A DNA stretch of 64,000 nt. Origin: Nocardia flavorosea. Its GTDB lineage: Bacteria > Actinomycetota > Actinomycetes > Mycobacteriales > Mycobacteriaceae. The stretch is from NCBI RefSeq assembly GCF_015477805.1, contig NZ_JADLQL010000002.1, forward strand, positions 558,001-622,000, given 5' to 3'. Under the pieces are notes generated by a model, which was given only the letters and a program-made list of their open reading frames with translations, had not been told where the DNA came from and ran no database searches. Of the stretch, positions 47,379 to 55,444 are shown one piece after another. The translations under genes were made by a program, and so were the position numbers. Position 1 is the first letter of the stretch. Each line of letters begins with the position of its first letter.

Positions 47379-48488
47379 TCAGTGGAAGCGCACCTCGGGG
47401 CTCGCCGGATCCGGTGCGTCGAGGATCGGGTGCGCGATACCGCGCAGGTGAAAATCGACGAAGGCGGTGACGTATCGCCGAGTCAGGTCCATCGCGCGGT
47501 TACCGTCGATTGCCGTCGCCGGGACCTGGTAACCGAGGGCCGCGGCGATCGGCGCGTAATCGGTGAAGGACGAATGTGACGTGCCGGCCACCGACAGCCA
47601 GCGTTTCCAGCCGTGGAACGCGTCGAAGGCGGTATCCCATTCGGCACCGGACTTACCGTCGGGTGCGTGCCCCGGTGCACCCATCATCAGAAACGGCCGG
47701 TCGACAGCTCGGCCGTACGGCGCGGCGGGGAACGTTCCGTCCAGGTTGAATCCCGCGCGGATCCGGCCGTCCTCGGCGAGCGCATACGGCGCGGTGAACC
47801 CGCCCGCGGAGTGACCGCCCATGGCGATCCGGGACGGATCGATCGGTAGGCGTCCCGCCAGTTCGTCGAGGACGAAGGACACGTCCTGTGCCCGACCGCG
47901 CGCGACCCCGGCAGCGTCCAAGCGGCCCACGCACGCCTCGCATTCGGTGATGCGGCCATCCGGGAAGGTCACCGCCGAGACCTCGTATGTGTGGTCGATA
48001 CCGAGTACGAGATAGCCGCGAGCGGCCAGCTCCTCGGCGAGGCCGGTGAGCGATGCCCGCGGCATGGTGAAGCCGGGCGACAGCACGACCGTCGGCAGCG
48101 GATGTCCCCACCGCGGCGCGTCCACATAGGCGTGCGTTCGTATCTTGCTGAGTGAATCCGGCGCGAAGCCTTCCAGTCCCAGCGAAGCAAGAATGAGTGC
48201 CGATTCTTCCGGTGTGGCGTAGAGGTCCGGCCGGCCGATCGGTGCCAGTGCCGGGTACCAGGCAGAGACCATCAGTTCGCGGTCGCGCCCCGGAACCCAC
48301 GGGTCGGGCCGATCGTCGATCAGATGGAACTCCTGGACACCGACCGGGAACGGCCCCGTCGGGGCCGGCAGGGCCGCGCCGAGCCCGGGCCCTGATGTGG
48401 CGGGCGCGGCCGACGCGGGTGCGGTGACCACAACCCCCAGCGCGACCGCGAGAATCGCTGCGAAGGCAAGGAAACGAGTGATACCCAC
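47379..48488 (-). CDS. Secreted alpha/beta hydrolase, platelet-activating-factor acetylhydrolase-like
   Basis: 369 residues from GTG at 48488, which gives a clean signal peptide (VGITRFLAFAAILAVALGVV, cleavage after APASA). An ATG nine codons upstream (48515) would add an acidic stretch before it and is less likely. The fold resembles PAF-acetylhydrolase isoform II: RELMVSAWYPALAPIG, TVVLSPGFTMPRASLTGLAE, GIDHTYEVSAV, nucleophile GGHSAGGFTAPYAL, acid in GFNLDGTFP, His in VAGTSHSSFTDY. An exported lipase or esterase; substrate unknown. Convergent with fadE27. Confidence 0.85.
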   Translation of the reverse strand: MGITRFLAFAAILAVALGVVVTAPASAAPATSGPGLGAALPAPTGPFPVGVQEFHLIDDRPDPWVPGRDRELMVSAWYPALAPIGRPDLYATPEESALILASLGLEGFAPDSLSKIRTHAYVDAPRWGHPLPTVVLSPGFTMPRASLTGLAEELAARGYLVLGIDHTYEVSAVTFPDGRITECEACVGRLDAAGVARGRAQDVSFVLDELAGRLPIDPSRIAMGGHSAGGFTAPYALAEDGRIRAGFNLDGTFPAAPYGRAVDRPFLMMGAPGHAPDGKSGAEWDTAFDAFHGWKRWLSVAGTSHSSFTDYAPIAAALGYQVPATAIDGNRAMDLTRRYVTAFVDFHLRGIAHPILDAPDPASPEVRFH

Positions 48489-48503
48489 GGACTCACTTTC
48501 GAT

Positions 48504-48521
48504 CGGAACAATCATGTTCCG
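48504..48521. promoter_or_regulatory. Inverted repeat at the start of the PAF-acetylhydrolase-like gene
   Basis: CGGAACA-ATCA-TGTTCCG: perfect 7-bp arms with a 4-base spacer, 16-33 bp upstream of the GTG start and covering the alternative ATG. Spacing differs from KstR sites (AAC and GTT are six bases apart). Probably an operator for an unidentified regulator. Confidence 0.5.
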
Positions 48522-48834
48522 CTGAGCTTCGCAGGCGTTCGTACTGCTGCGCATCAGGTGAATCCCGGAATCCCACCCTGGGGACTTATGGATCGGACAG
48601 CGAGTGCGGACCATCGGCCCGCTCGAGCTCCGCCCCTGCGTCACCGTGCGCACATCTCGCGACGTCGCGCCACAATCAGCAGTGGCGAGCACGGGCGTTC
48701 CGGCGAGGCCGCGACAGCCTGACCTGCGCCCGAATCCCCGCGCGACGCCATGAGCGTGGCGGAAACGGGCACCATCCGGCCCCCACGGGCGCGCTCCGAA
48801 GCAGATGGCGAGTTCCGTGATCACCTCGCGGCGT
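48516..48834. other. Intergenic stretch without a supported gene
   Basis: 319 bases between the SDR stop and the hydrolase gene. Frames here are Arg-rich shadows. Apart from the inverted repeat at its left end, nothing was recognised. Confidence 0.4.
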
Positions 48835-49662
48835 TCACGCCTGCGCTGACAGCAGTTCTTCGGTGAGCCGGGAAAGGCGGTCGGCTGCGCCCCGGTCGAG
48901 CGTGGGCAGCGACAGATCGAGGGCACGGCCCCGGTCGATTGCGCGGAGTGGCACCGCGGAGGGAGTGTCGACGAACTCGTGGATCGGGTGGATCGCGGTG
49001 GACACGGGCCGGGCGGCGAACACGGCGAGCGTCCTGATGGCTGTCCGGGCTACGGGGTTCAGCGGTGAGAGGTCGCCGCTGCGGGTGAACCCGGGATGAT
49101 AGAGAACGTATCCGATCTTCCCGCCGAATTGTCCGGCGAAGGAGACCCCCAGCAGATCGTTCGCCCGGCCGGCCTGCAATTGGGCACGGACCACACTGTA
49201 GCCATGCGCGAGATGCGGATCATCCCAGTTCACCGCTCCTTTCCGAACCCCGACTCCGGCGATGTTCACGATCACCGGCTGTGCACTGCGCTCGAGCAGC
49301 GGAACCAACCCGTACGAGAGCAGATACCGGCTGAGGTAGTACAGCGCGAAGGTGCGCTCGAATCCCTCCTCGGTCTGGATGCGCGTCGGTGAAGTCCGGT
49401 TCGCGAACAGCAGCAGCGCATCGACTACCTCGTACTCCGACGCTATTTCGGCGACAACTTTTCGCGTCTCCGCCACCGAACTCAGGTCCGCCCGCAGAAA
49501 GCGCGCACGGTCCGCATCAGGCCCTGCGGCAGCAACCAACGAATCCCCCTTGGCCGGATTGCTGCCGATCACCACGACCCGATCGCCCCGGGCAAGCCGC
49601 TCCAGCGCGAACGCGCGCCCCATACCATCGGTACCACCACTGACAACAACAGTTTTCGTCAT
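48835..49662 (-). CDS. SDR family oxidoreductase-like protein with an altered active site
   Basis: 275 residues, ATG start. Rossmann fold with the cofactor loop VVSGGTDGMGRAFALERL, NRTSPTRIQTEEGFERTF and PVIVNIAGVGVRKG. The YxxxK motif is changed: at the expected place the sequence is HGYSVVRAQLQAG, i.e. Tyr followed by Arg instead of Lys, and the canonical NNAG is LLFANRTS. It belongs to the RDH/WWOX-like SDR group seen beside HxlR regulators. Activity may be reduced or different. Divergent from the HxlR regulator (71 bp). Confidence 0.85.
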   Translation of the reverse strand: MTKTVVVSGGTDGMGRAFALERLARGDRVVVIGSNPAKGDSLVAAAGPDADRARFLRADLSSVAETRKVVAEIASEYEVVDALLLFANRTSPTRIQTEEGFERTFALYYLSRYLLSYGLVPLLERSAQPVIVNIAGVGVRKGAVNWDDPHLAHGYSVVRAQLQAGRANDLLGVSFAGQFGGKIGYVLYHPGFTRSGDLSPLNPVARTAIRTLAVFAARPVSTAIHPIHEFVDTPSAVPLRAIDRGRALDLSLPTLDRGAADRLSRLTEELLSAQA

Positions 49663-49733
49663 CGCACCTCCATCGGTCCACCTGTCGATCCCATCCTCGA
49701 CAACGGTTACCGACCCCGGAAGAAGGCACTTCT

Positions 49734-50150
49734 ATGTTCCCCACCCCAGCGCAGGCCCCCTCCTTCGCCACGGCGGAACTCCCCGCGACCGTCCCCAGCG
49801 CCGACTATCAGTCTTGCCCGGTCACCGATATCGTCCGGATTCTCGGCGACAAATGGACCCTGCTGGTGATCGCCCTACTCGCCCGCCGCCCCTACCATTA
49901 CAACGAACTGCACCGCTCCGTCGAAGACATCAGCCGCCGCATGCTGACCCGAACCCTGCGCGCCCTGGAAGCGGACGGCCTCGTCGACCGGACGGCCTAC
50001 CCGACCGTCCCGCCAACGGTCCGATACAGCCTCACTCCCCTGGGCGAAACACTCCTCGATCCCCTCTCGGCCATCGCCGGCTGGGCGGTGGATCATGCAA
50101 GCGATATCGCCGCAGCCAGACTGGCCCACACCGGAGCAGCCGCGCGGTGA
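49734..50150 (+). CDS. HxlR family transcriptional regulator
   Basis: 138 residues, ATG start. Winged helix typical of HxlR: CPVTDIVRILGDKWTLLVIA, RPYHYNELHRSVEDISRRML, TRTLRALEADGLVDRTAYPT, VRYSLTPLGETLLDPLSAI. The Cys in SCPV before the first helix is the redox- or aldehyde-sensing position in HypR/HxlR relatives. It is divergent from the SDR gene, the standard arrangement in which HxlR controls its neighbour in response to electrophiles. Confidence 0.93.
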   Translation: MFPTPAQAPSFATAELPATVPSADYQSCPVTDIVRILGDKWTLLVIALLARRPYHYNELHRSVEDISRRMLTRTLRALEADGLVDRTAYPTVPPTVRYSLTPLGETLLDPLSAIAGWAVDHASDIAAARLAHTGAAAR

Positions 50151-50171
50151 TATCGAACAGTGGTCGATCGA

Positions 50172-50261
50172 ATGCGTGGCACCGCCGACAGCAAAGAGGT
50201 CGAAGGTATGAGTACCGACGAGATCATGGAATTGCTTCGCGGCGACCGACCTGAGCGATGA
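50172..50261 (+). pseudogene. Remnant of an antitoxin gene (C-terminal end)
   Basis: Short frame of 29 codons ending KEVEGMSTDEIMELLRGDRP. The ending MSTDEIMxLxRG is a recurring C-terminal signature of actinobacterial type II antitoxins, recalled from memory. Here it has no N-terminal DNA-binding part and no toxin partner, so it looks like the tail of a deleted antitoxin gene. The call is tentative. Confidence 0.4.
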
Positions 50262-50304
50262 ACCACAGTCCGAGTTCCTGCCACGCCGATTCGAAACCTC
50301 AGAG

Positions 50305-50676
50305 TTACTGCTCGAACCTCGTCAGCTGCTCGGTGATCTTCGGCAGATCGAGCTGGCCTTGGGCAACAGCCAATACGAACCGTTCGGCTTCGTCCACATC
50401 GAAGTTCCTGTCCAGCGGATGCCCGTTCATTTGCAGGAACACCCATGTCGCGTACCAAGCCAACCGCTTGTTCCCATCGATCATCGCGTGGTTCCGCGCA
50501 ATCGACTCCATCAGTGCAGCGGCCTTCTGCCATAGATGCGGGTAGGCGTCCTGGCCAAAAACGCTCGCTTGCGGCCGGGCCAGTGCCGACTCCAACAGCC
50601 CGTAGTCGCGTACCTCCGGTGTCCCGAGACGGTCGGCAAGATTCATCAACTCGACAAGCGTGAGGTACTTGATCAA
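50305..50676 (-). CDS. doc: Doc-type toxin (Fic/Doc family)
   Basis: 123 residues from a TTG start at 50676, overlapping the antitoxin stop as TTGA. Fic/Doc core HAMIDGNKRLAWYATWVFLQ carries the HxxxDGNKR motif of Doc kinases, which phosphorylate EF-Tu. Other family segments: VRDYGLLESALARPQASVFG, DAYPHLWQKAAALMESIARN. Length is typical of Doc. The rare TTG start probably keeps toxin output low and coupled to the antitoxin. Confidence 0.9.
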   Translation of the reverse strand: MIKYLTLVELMNLADRLGTPEVRDYGLLESALARPQASVFGQDAYPHLWQKAAALMESIARNHAMIDGNKRLAWYATWVFLQMNGHPLDRNFDVDEAERFVLAVAQGQLDLPKITEQLTRFEQ

Positions 50677-50870
50677 GCGAGCCGCCGGTTCAGTTCTTCG
50701 CTGGCCGCGAGCACATGATCGGCAGCCTCGTTGAACAAGCGCGAATGCTCATTGATCGCGGTGATCACGGCGTCATGCGCGAACTGCTGCATGCTCCTAC
50801 CCTCTCGCTCAGCCCGCTCCCGCAGGGCCTCCAGTTCCTCATCGCTGAACCTGACATTCAAACCGGCCAT
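50673..50870 (-). CDS. Antitoxin of the Doc toxin (ribbon-helix-helix-like)
   Basis: 65 residues from ATG at 50870 (MAGLNVRFSDEELEALRERA); a GTG at 50885 would add five residues. An N-terminal RHH-like strand and helix (FSDEELEALRERAEREGRSM, QFAHDAVITAINEH) is followed by a charged helix (FNEAADHVLAASEELNRRLA) that would bind the toxin. It is not Phd-like; this RHH-Doc pairing is common in actinobacteria. Confidence 0.85.
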   Translation of the reverse strand: MAGLNVRFSDEELEALRERAEREGRSMQQFAHDAVITAINEHSRLFNEAADHVLAASEELNRRLA

Positions 50871-51027
50871 ACCGAACGGTACCACGCGGTACCACCGATA
50901 CCGCGGCCCTTGAAGGGAAGATACGCGCAGGTAGCGGCCCAGCCAGGAGGCGACTGCCTGGATTCACCGCTGGAGCACAAGCGAGGGGCTGCCGCATCCA
51001 TGCGACAGCCCCTCGGGGCGAGGAATT

Positions 51028-52674
51028 CTACGACGAGCTGCCCGCCTGGGAATGCTCGTCGGCGTCGCGCTCCTCGGTTTGCGCCTTGGCCCACTTGTAG
51101 TCGGGCTTACCGGCCGGGGACCGCTTGATCTCGTCGACGAACCACAGGCTGCGCGGCATCTTGTAGGAGGAGATCTCCTGGGTCAGCACCGGACGCAGCT
51201 CCTCGAGGGTGGGGCGTTTGCCGCCGCGGCACTGCACCACGGCCGCCACCCGCTGACCCCAGCGTTCGTCGGGAACACCGACCACCAGCGCGTCGAAGAT
51301 CTCCGGGTGGCATTTCAGCGCGCCCTCGACCTCTTCGGGGTAGATCTTCTCGCCGCCGCTGTTGATGCTCACCGAGCCGCGGCCCAGCATCGTGACGGTG
51401 CCGTCTTCCTCGACCCGCGCGTAGTCGCCAGGGATCGAGTACCGGACGCCGTTGAACTCCTTGAACGTCGCCGCGGTTTTCACCGGGTCGTTGTAGTAGC
51501 CGACCGGGATATGCCCCTTCCGGGCCAGCAGGCCGACCTGACCGGAGCCGGGCGCGACCGGGTTGCCGTCGTCGTCGATCACCGCGGTGGACGCGTCGAT
51601 CTTCACTCGCGGGCCACCGGTGTGCGTGGCGCCCTTGGCCGCGATGGAGATACCACCGAACCCGGTCTCCGACGAGCCGATCGAATCGGTGATGACCGTA
51701 TTCGGCAGCAGTTCGATGTAGCGGTCCTTGAGCGACGGGGAGAACAGCGCCGCACTGCTGGCCATGGCCCACAGGTTGGTGTGCTGATAGGGCTCGCCAG
51801 TCTCCGGATGGCCGGCCTCGAGCGCGTCCAGCATCGGCCGGGCCATGGCGTCGCCGGTGATGAAGATCATGTTGATACCGTGCGCGTCGACGGCCTGCCA
51901 GACGGTGTGCGCGTCGAATTCCGGGATCATGATGGTCTTGCCGCCGTCGAACAGCCCGTGGAAGACGGCGGTCTGCGAACCACCGTGGATCAGCGGTGGA
52001 ATCGGGTACCGCACCATCTGGCCGCCGGCCGCGCCGTTCTTGGCCTGCTGCCATTCGTCCTGCACGTATTCGCCGGTCATGAAGTTGATACCGCCGCCGA
52101 GCACGCGCCACCAATCCTCGTGGCGCCACATGACGCCCTTGGGCATTCCGGTGGTGCCGCCGGTGTAGAGCATGAAGATGTCGCCGTTGGAGCGATCGCC
52201 GAAATCGCGTTCGCCGGACGATTCCGCCAGGGCCGCTTCGTAATCCACCGATCCCTCGGCGGTAGCCGCGTCGGTGCCGTCGTCGACCACGAGCACGGTC
52301 TTCAGCTGCGGCACCTTCGGCCGGACGTTGGCCACCTTGTCGGTGTAGCGGCGCTCGTGGATCAGCGCCACCATGTCCGAATTCTCGAAGATGTACTGCA
52401 ACTCGTTCTCGACATAGCGGAAGTTGACGTTGACCATCACTGCCCGCGCTTTGAAGACCGCCAGCATCGACTCGACGGCCTCGATGGTGTTGCGGGAGTA
52501 GATGCCGACCTTGTCGCCCGGCTGCACACCGTGTTCCAGCAGGTAGTGCGCCAGTCTGTTGGCACGGTCCTCCAGTTGGGCAAAGGTCTCCGAGCGGTGG
52601 TCGTCAGCCAGCGCAACCCGGTCCGGCACGAGATCGATTGTGTGTTCGACGAGGTCGGCTATGTTGTACGTCAC
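51028..52674 (-). CDS. fadD19: Steroid acyl-CoA ligase FadD19
   Basis: 548 residues from GTG at 52674 (VTYNIADLVEHTIDLVPDRV). AMP-forming ligase motifs: FMLYTGGTTGMPKGVMWRHE (P-loop), DSIGSSETGFGG, GDYARVEEDGTVTMLGRGSV, SINSGGEKIYPEEVE, and the catalytic Lys in RSPAGKPDYKWAK. The order divergent from echA19 matches Rv3515c-Rv3516. FadD19 activates C26-carboxylated sterol side chains with CoA and is needed for branched sterols in Rhodococcus. A KstR site lies between it and echA19. Confidence 0.95.
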   Translation of the reverse strand: MTYNIADLVEHTIDLVPDRVALADDHRSETFAQLEDRANRLAHYLLEHGVQPGDKVGIYSRNTIEAVESMLAVFKARAVMVNVNFRYVENELQYIFENSDMVALIHERRYTDKVANVRPKVPQLKTVLVVDDGTDAATAEGSVDYEAALAESSGERDFGDRSNGDIFMLYTGGTTGMPKGVMWRHEDWWRVLGGGINFMTGEYVQDEWQQAKNGAAGGQMVRYPIPPLIHGGSQTAVFHGLFDGGKTIMIPEFDAHTVWQAVDAHGINMIFITGDAMARPMLDALEAGHPETGEPYQHTNLWAMASSAALFSPSLKDRYIELLPNTVITDSIGSSETGFGGISIAAKGATHTGGPRVKIDASTAVIDDDGNPVAPGSGQVGLLARKGHIPVGYYNDPVKTAATFKEFNGVRYSIPGDYARVEEDGTVTMLGRGSVSINSGGEKIYPEEVEGALKCHPEIFDALVVGVPDERWGQRVAAVVQCRGGKRPTLEELRPVLTQEISSYKMPRSLWFVDEIKRSPAGKPDYKWAKAQTEERDADEHSQAGSSS

Positions 52675-52685
52675 AAGGTCAAAAA

Positions 52686-52699
52686 TAGAACGTGTTACT
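52686..52699. promoter_or_regulatory. KstR-type operator between fadD19 and echA19
   Basis: TAGAACGTGTTACT matches TnnAACnnGTTnnA at 7 of 8 fixed positions. It sits 12 bp from fadD19 and 38 bp from echA19 in a 62-base divergent gap, so it can control both. Confidence 0.8.
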
Positions 52700-52736
52700 G
52701 TTTCTGGCAAGGGTCCGAGTAACAGGAGAAACAACG

Positions 52737-53519
52737 ATGCCTCAATGCCTCGTCGAGAAGCGCGGCCACGTCCTCATCGTCACCATGAACCGCCCCGAGG
52801 CCCGTAACGCGCTCTCGGGCGAAATGATGGCGATCATGCGCGACGCCTGGGATCAGGTGGACAGCGATCCGGAGATCCGGGTCGCGATCCTCACCGGCGC
52901 CGGCGGGGCGTTCTGCGCGGGCGCCGACCTCAAGGGTATGACCCAGCAGCATCCCGGGGACTCGTTTGCCGGAGGCGGCTGGGATCTGTCGAAGATCGAG
53001 GCACTGCTCAAGGGTCGTCGCCTCACCAAACCGCTCATCGCGGCTGTCGAGGGGGCTGCCATCGCCGGCGGTACCGAGATCCTGCAGGGCACCGATATCC
53101 GGGTCGCCGGCGAAAGCGCCAAATTCGGTGTCTCCGAAGCGCGCTGGGGCCTGTTCCCGCTGGGCGGCTCCGCGGTCCGGCTGGTCCGTCAGGTCCCCTA
53201 CACCGTGGCCGCGGATATCCTGCTGACCGGCCGGCATCTCACCGCCGCCGAGGCCAAGGAGATCGGCCTGGTCGGCCATGTCGTCCCGGACGGTCAGGCG
53301 CTGGACAAGGCCCTGGAACTGGCCGACCTGATCGCCGCCAACGGACCGCTCGCGGTGCAGGCGATCCTGCAGACCATCCGCGATACCGAATGCATGCCCG
53401 AGGAAGAGGCGTTCCAGATCGACGCCAAGCTCGGCATGGCGGTGTTCCAGTCCGCGGACGCGAAGGAAGGCCCGAAGGCATTCAAGGAGAAGCGCAAGCC
53501 CACCTTCACCGGTAAGTGA
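52737..53519 (+). CDS. echA19: Enoyl-CoA hydratase EchA19
   Basis: 260 residues from ATG at 52737 behind AGGAG. Crotonase fold: [35 protein letters not shown] (oxyanion hole), [40 protein letters not shown], with catalytic acidic positions in the GTEI and SEARW stretches. It hydrates the unsaturated side-chain acyl-CoA made by FadE enzymes. Mycobacterial EchA19 acts on the C24 intermediate. Coregulated with fadD19 through the shared KstR site. Confidence 0.95.
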   Translation: MPQCLVEKRGHVLIVTMNRPEARNALSGEMMAIMRDAWDQVDSDPEIRVAILTGAGGAFCAGADLKGMTQQHPGDSFAGGGWDLSKIEALLKGRRLTKPLIAAVEGAAIAGGTEILQGTDIRVAGESAKFGVSEARWGLFPLGGSAVRLVRQVPYTVAADILLTGRHLTAAEAKEIGLVGHVVPDGQALDKALELADLIAANGPLAVQAILQTIRDTECMPEEEAFQIDAKLGMAVFQSADAKEGPKAFKEKRKPTFTGK

Positions 53520-53552
53520 GCTTGCCGGGCTCGCGATGAGCCGAGACAGCAG

Positions 53553-53588
53553 AAATGTCCCGGTCGACAGCCGTCGACCGGGACATTT
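53553..53588. terminator. Bidirectional terminator
   Basis: Perfect 16-bp arms AAATGTCCCGGTCGAC and GTCGACCGGGACATTT around the loop AGCC, between the convergent echA19 and VOC genes. A-run on the left and T-run on the right make it work on both strands. Confidence 0.93.
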
Positions 53589-53604
53589 GTATCACGATGC
53601 GCTG

Positions 53605-54024
53605 TTATTCGGCGCCGGGGTAATTCATGTAGAAGGGCTCCCACTGGTGCCCGTCCGGGTCCAGGAAGGTGCGGCCGTGCATCCCGACCTGCGCCTCCTG
53701 CGCCTGCTTATCGGTGTTGACCTCTTCGGTGCCACCGGCGGCCACGGCGGCCTCGGTGAGCCGGTCCACCTCATCGGCGCTGCCGAGCGACAATGCGTAG
53801 GCGGCGCCGGTAGCGGCCGAGGTATCGGCGATCGGACGCTTGCTGAACATCCCGAAGTGCGCATGGGTGAGCAGCATCAGGCAGATGTTGTCGTCGACCA
53901 CGATGCAGGCGGCGTTCTCGTCGGTGAAATCGTCGTTCACCTTCCAGCCCAGCGCTTCGTAGAACTTCTTGGAACGCGCCAGATCGGCGACGGGCAGGTT
54001 CACGAAAATCATCTTGCTGCTCAT
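53605..54024 (-). CDS. VOC family protein (glyoxalase-like)
   Basis: 139 residues from ATG at 54024 (MSSKMIFVNLPVADLARSKK). Vicinal-oxygen-chelate fold with two beta-alpha-beta-beta-beta modules: FYEALGWKVNDDFTDENAAC and YALSLGSADEVDRLTEAAVA, ending GRTFLDPDGHQWEPFYMNY. Such proteins bind metals or small molecules and are often annotated as glyoxalase or resistance proteins. It is divergent from the SigG-like sigma factor. VOC genes are commonly paired with ECF sigma factors of this type, so it may belong to that regulon. Confidence 0.88.
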   Translation of the reverse strand: MSSKMIFVNLPVADLARSKKFYEALGWKVNDDFTDENAACIVVDDNICLMLLTHAHFGMFSKRPIADTSAATGAAYALSLGSADEVDRLTEAAVAAGGTEEVNTDKQAQEAQVGMHGRTFLDPDGHQWEPFYMNYPGAE

Positions 54025-54274
54025 GGTTTCGGTCCTTTCGAGGTGGTGGTCTGGTCTCCGGCCGGCTTGTAGGTAGAGACGGCGACCGCTTCGCAAACTC
54101 ATCGGCGATGCCGGGAAAACTTTTACCGCGCCCCGGTCATAGGGGCGGAGGACGGCCGGGCCCGAATCTCGACGGGCGGCGCGGATGTGATCGTTGCGCC
54201 CGGTTGCCGGGCCTGCGCCTCGCCGGGTGGCACGCATGTGGCGGTTGTGCCTGCCGGGACGGCAGTGGCGCACC

Positions 54275-54305
54275 TGTGAACAGGCTTTTTCATCCTCTGT
54301 TCACA
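54275..54305 (+). promoter_or_regulatory. Inverted repeat upstream of the sigma factor gene
   Basis: TGTGAACAG and CTGTTCACA, perfect 9-bp arms with a 13-base spacer holding CTTTTTC, ending 29 bp before the sigma factor start. The gap (54025-54334, 310 bases) has no gene. It may be a repressor operator or an RNA hairpin near the transcription start. Confidence 0.6.
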
Positions 54306-54334
54306 TGTCGGGGGCCTGTGTCAAAGTGACACCC

Positions 54335-55339
54335 ATGAGCGAGCAGACCGGCACGATCGACGCCGACGTACTGAGATCCTTCGAATCACATCGGCGTGAG
54401 CTCTGCGCCTATGCCTACCGCATGCTGGGGTCGTCCTTCGAGGCCGAGGACGCCGTCCAGGATGCCTTCACCCGCGCCTGGAAGTCCTACGACTCGTTCG
54501 AGGGCCGGTCCAGTCTGCGTTCCTGGCTGTACAAGATCACCACCAATATCTGCCTGGACATGCTCGACGGGCCGCAGCGCCGCGCCCGGCCGATGGACCT
54601 GTCGAGTCCCGGCACCCCCGATCAGCCGCTCGGCCCGCCCAAACCGGATTACGTCTGGGTCGAACCCATCCCCAACGCGCTCGCCTTCGGAGCCGACCCG
54701 GCCGATCACGCCAGCACCAAGGACAGCCTGCGCCTCGCTTTCGTCGCCGCCTGCCAGCATCTGCCCGCCACCCAGCGCGCCATCCTGATCATGCGCGAGG
54801 TGCTGCGTTTCTCGGCCAACGAAACCGCCGAGGCACTCACCATGAGCACCGCGTCGGTGAACAGCGCCCTGCAGCGTGCCCGCGCCACCATGAGCAAGGT
54901 CAAACCGGCCGAAACCGACAGCTACGACGAATCCGATACCGATCAGCGCAAACTGATCGACGATTTCGTCACCGCCTTCGAGTCCTACGATATGGACGCG
55001 CTCACCACTCTGTTGAAAACCGATGTGGCACTGTCCATGCCGCCGTTCGATCTCTGGATCTCCGGCCCCGAGAACGTGGCCGCCTTCATGCTCGGCACCG
55101 GTGCCGCCTGCCGCGATTCCCGGCTGGTACCGCTCGGCGGCGCCAACGGTCATCCGGCCTTCGGCCACTACAAACCGAGCGGCGAACCCGGCCGCTGGAC
55201 ACCGTGGTCGATCACGGTCCTGGAATTGCGGGACGGCGTGATCGCGGGCCTGAACTTCTTCCTCGACACCGAGCGCCTGTTCCCACTGTTCGATCTGCCG
55301 CCGGAATGGACGGAGAAGCAGGCGGGCGAACCCACCTGA
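54335..55339 (+). CDS. ECF sigma factor with C-terminal SnoaL-like domain (SigG-like)
   Basis: 334 residues from ATG at 54335 (MSEQTGTIDADVLRSFESHR). Sigma-2 region: YRMLGSSFEAEDAVQDAFTR, SLRSWLYKITTNICLDMLDG. Sigma-4: PATQRAILIMREVLRFSANE, TAEALTMSTASVNSALQRAR. A C-terminal SnoaL-like domain (LIDDFVTAFESYDMDALTTL to FFLDTERLFPLFDLPPEW) takes the place of an anti-sigma factor, as in SigG and SigJ types. No anti-sigma gene is adjacent. Divergent from the VOC gene; an inverted repeat precedes it. Confidence 0.92.
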   Translation: MSEQTGTIDADVLRSFESHRRELCAYAYRMLGSSFEAEDAVQDAFTRAWKSYDSFEGRSSLRSWLYKITTNICLDMLDGPQRRARPMDLSSPGTPDQPLGPPKPDYVWVEPIPNALAFGADPADHASTKDSLRLAFVAACQHLPATQRAILIMREVLRFSANETAEALTMSTASVNSALQRARATMSKVKPAETDSYDESDTDQRKLIDDFVTAFESYDMDALTTLLKTDVALSMPPFDLWISGPENVAAFMLGTGAACRDSRLVPLGGANGHPAFGHYKPSGEPGRWTPWSITVLELRDGVIAGLNFFLDTERLFPLFDLPPEWTEKQAGEPT

Positions 55340-55444
55340 GCCCCGCTGGTCGCGCGTCGTGGCTTTGCTGACCGGGCTTTGTTTCGTTTCAGGACTCGCC
55401 TATCCGGATGGAGTCGGGTATCGGTGTCGACTAGCATTCCGCGC

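Noticed and set aside
48504..48521. KstR site before the secreted hydrolase
   Set aside because: AAC and GTT are six bases apart instead of two, so it does not fit KstR; kept only as an unidentified inverted repeat.
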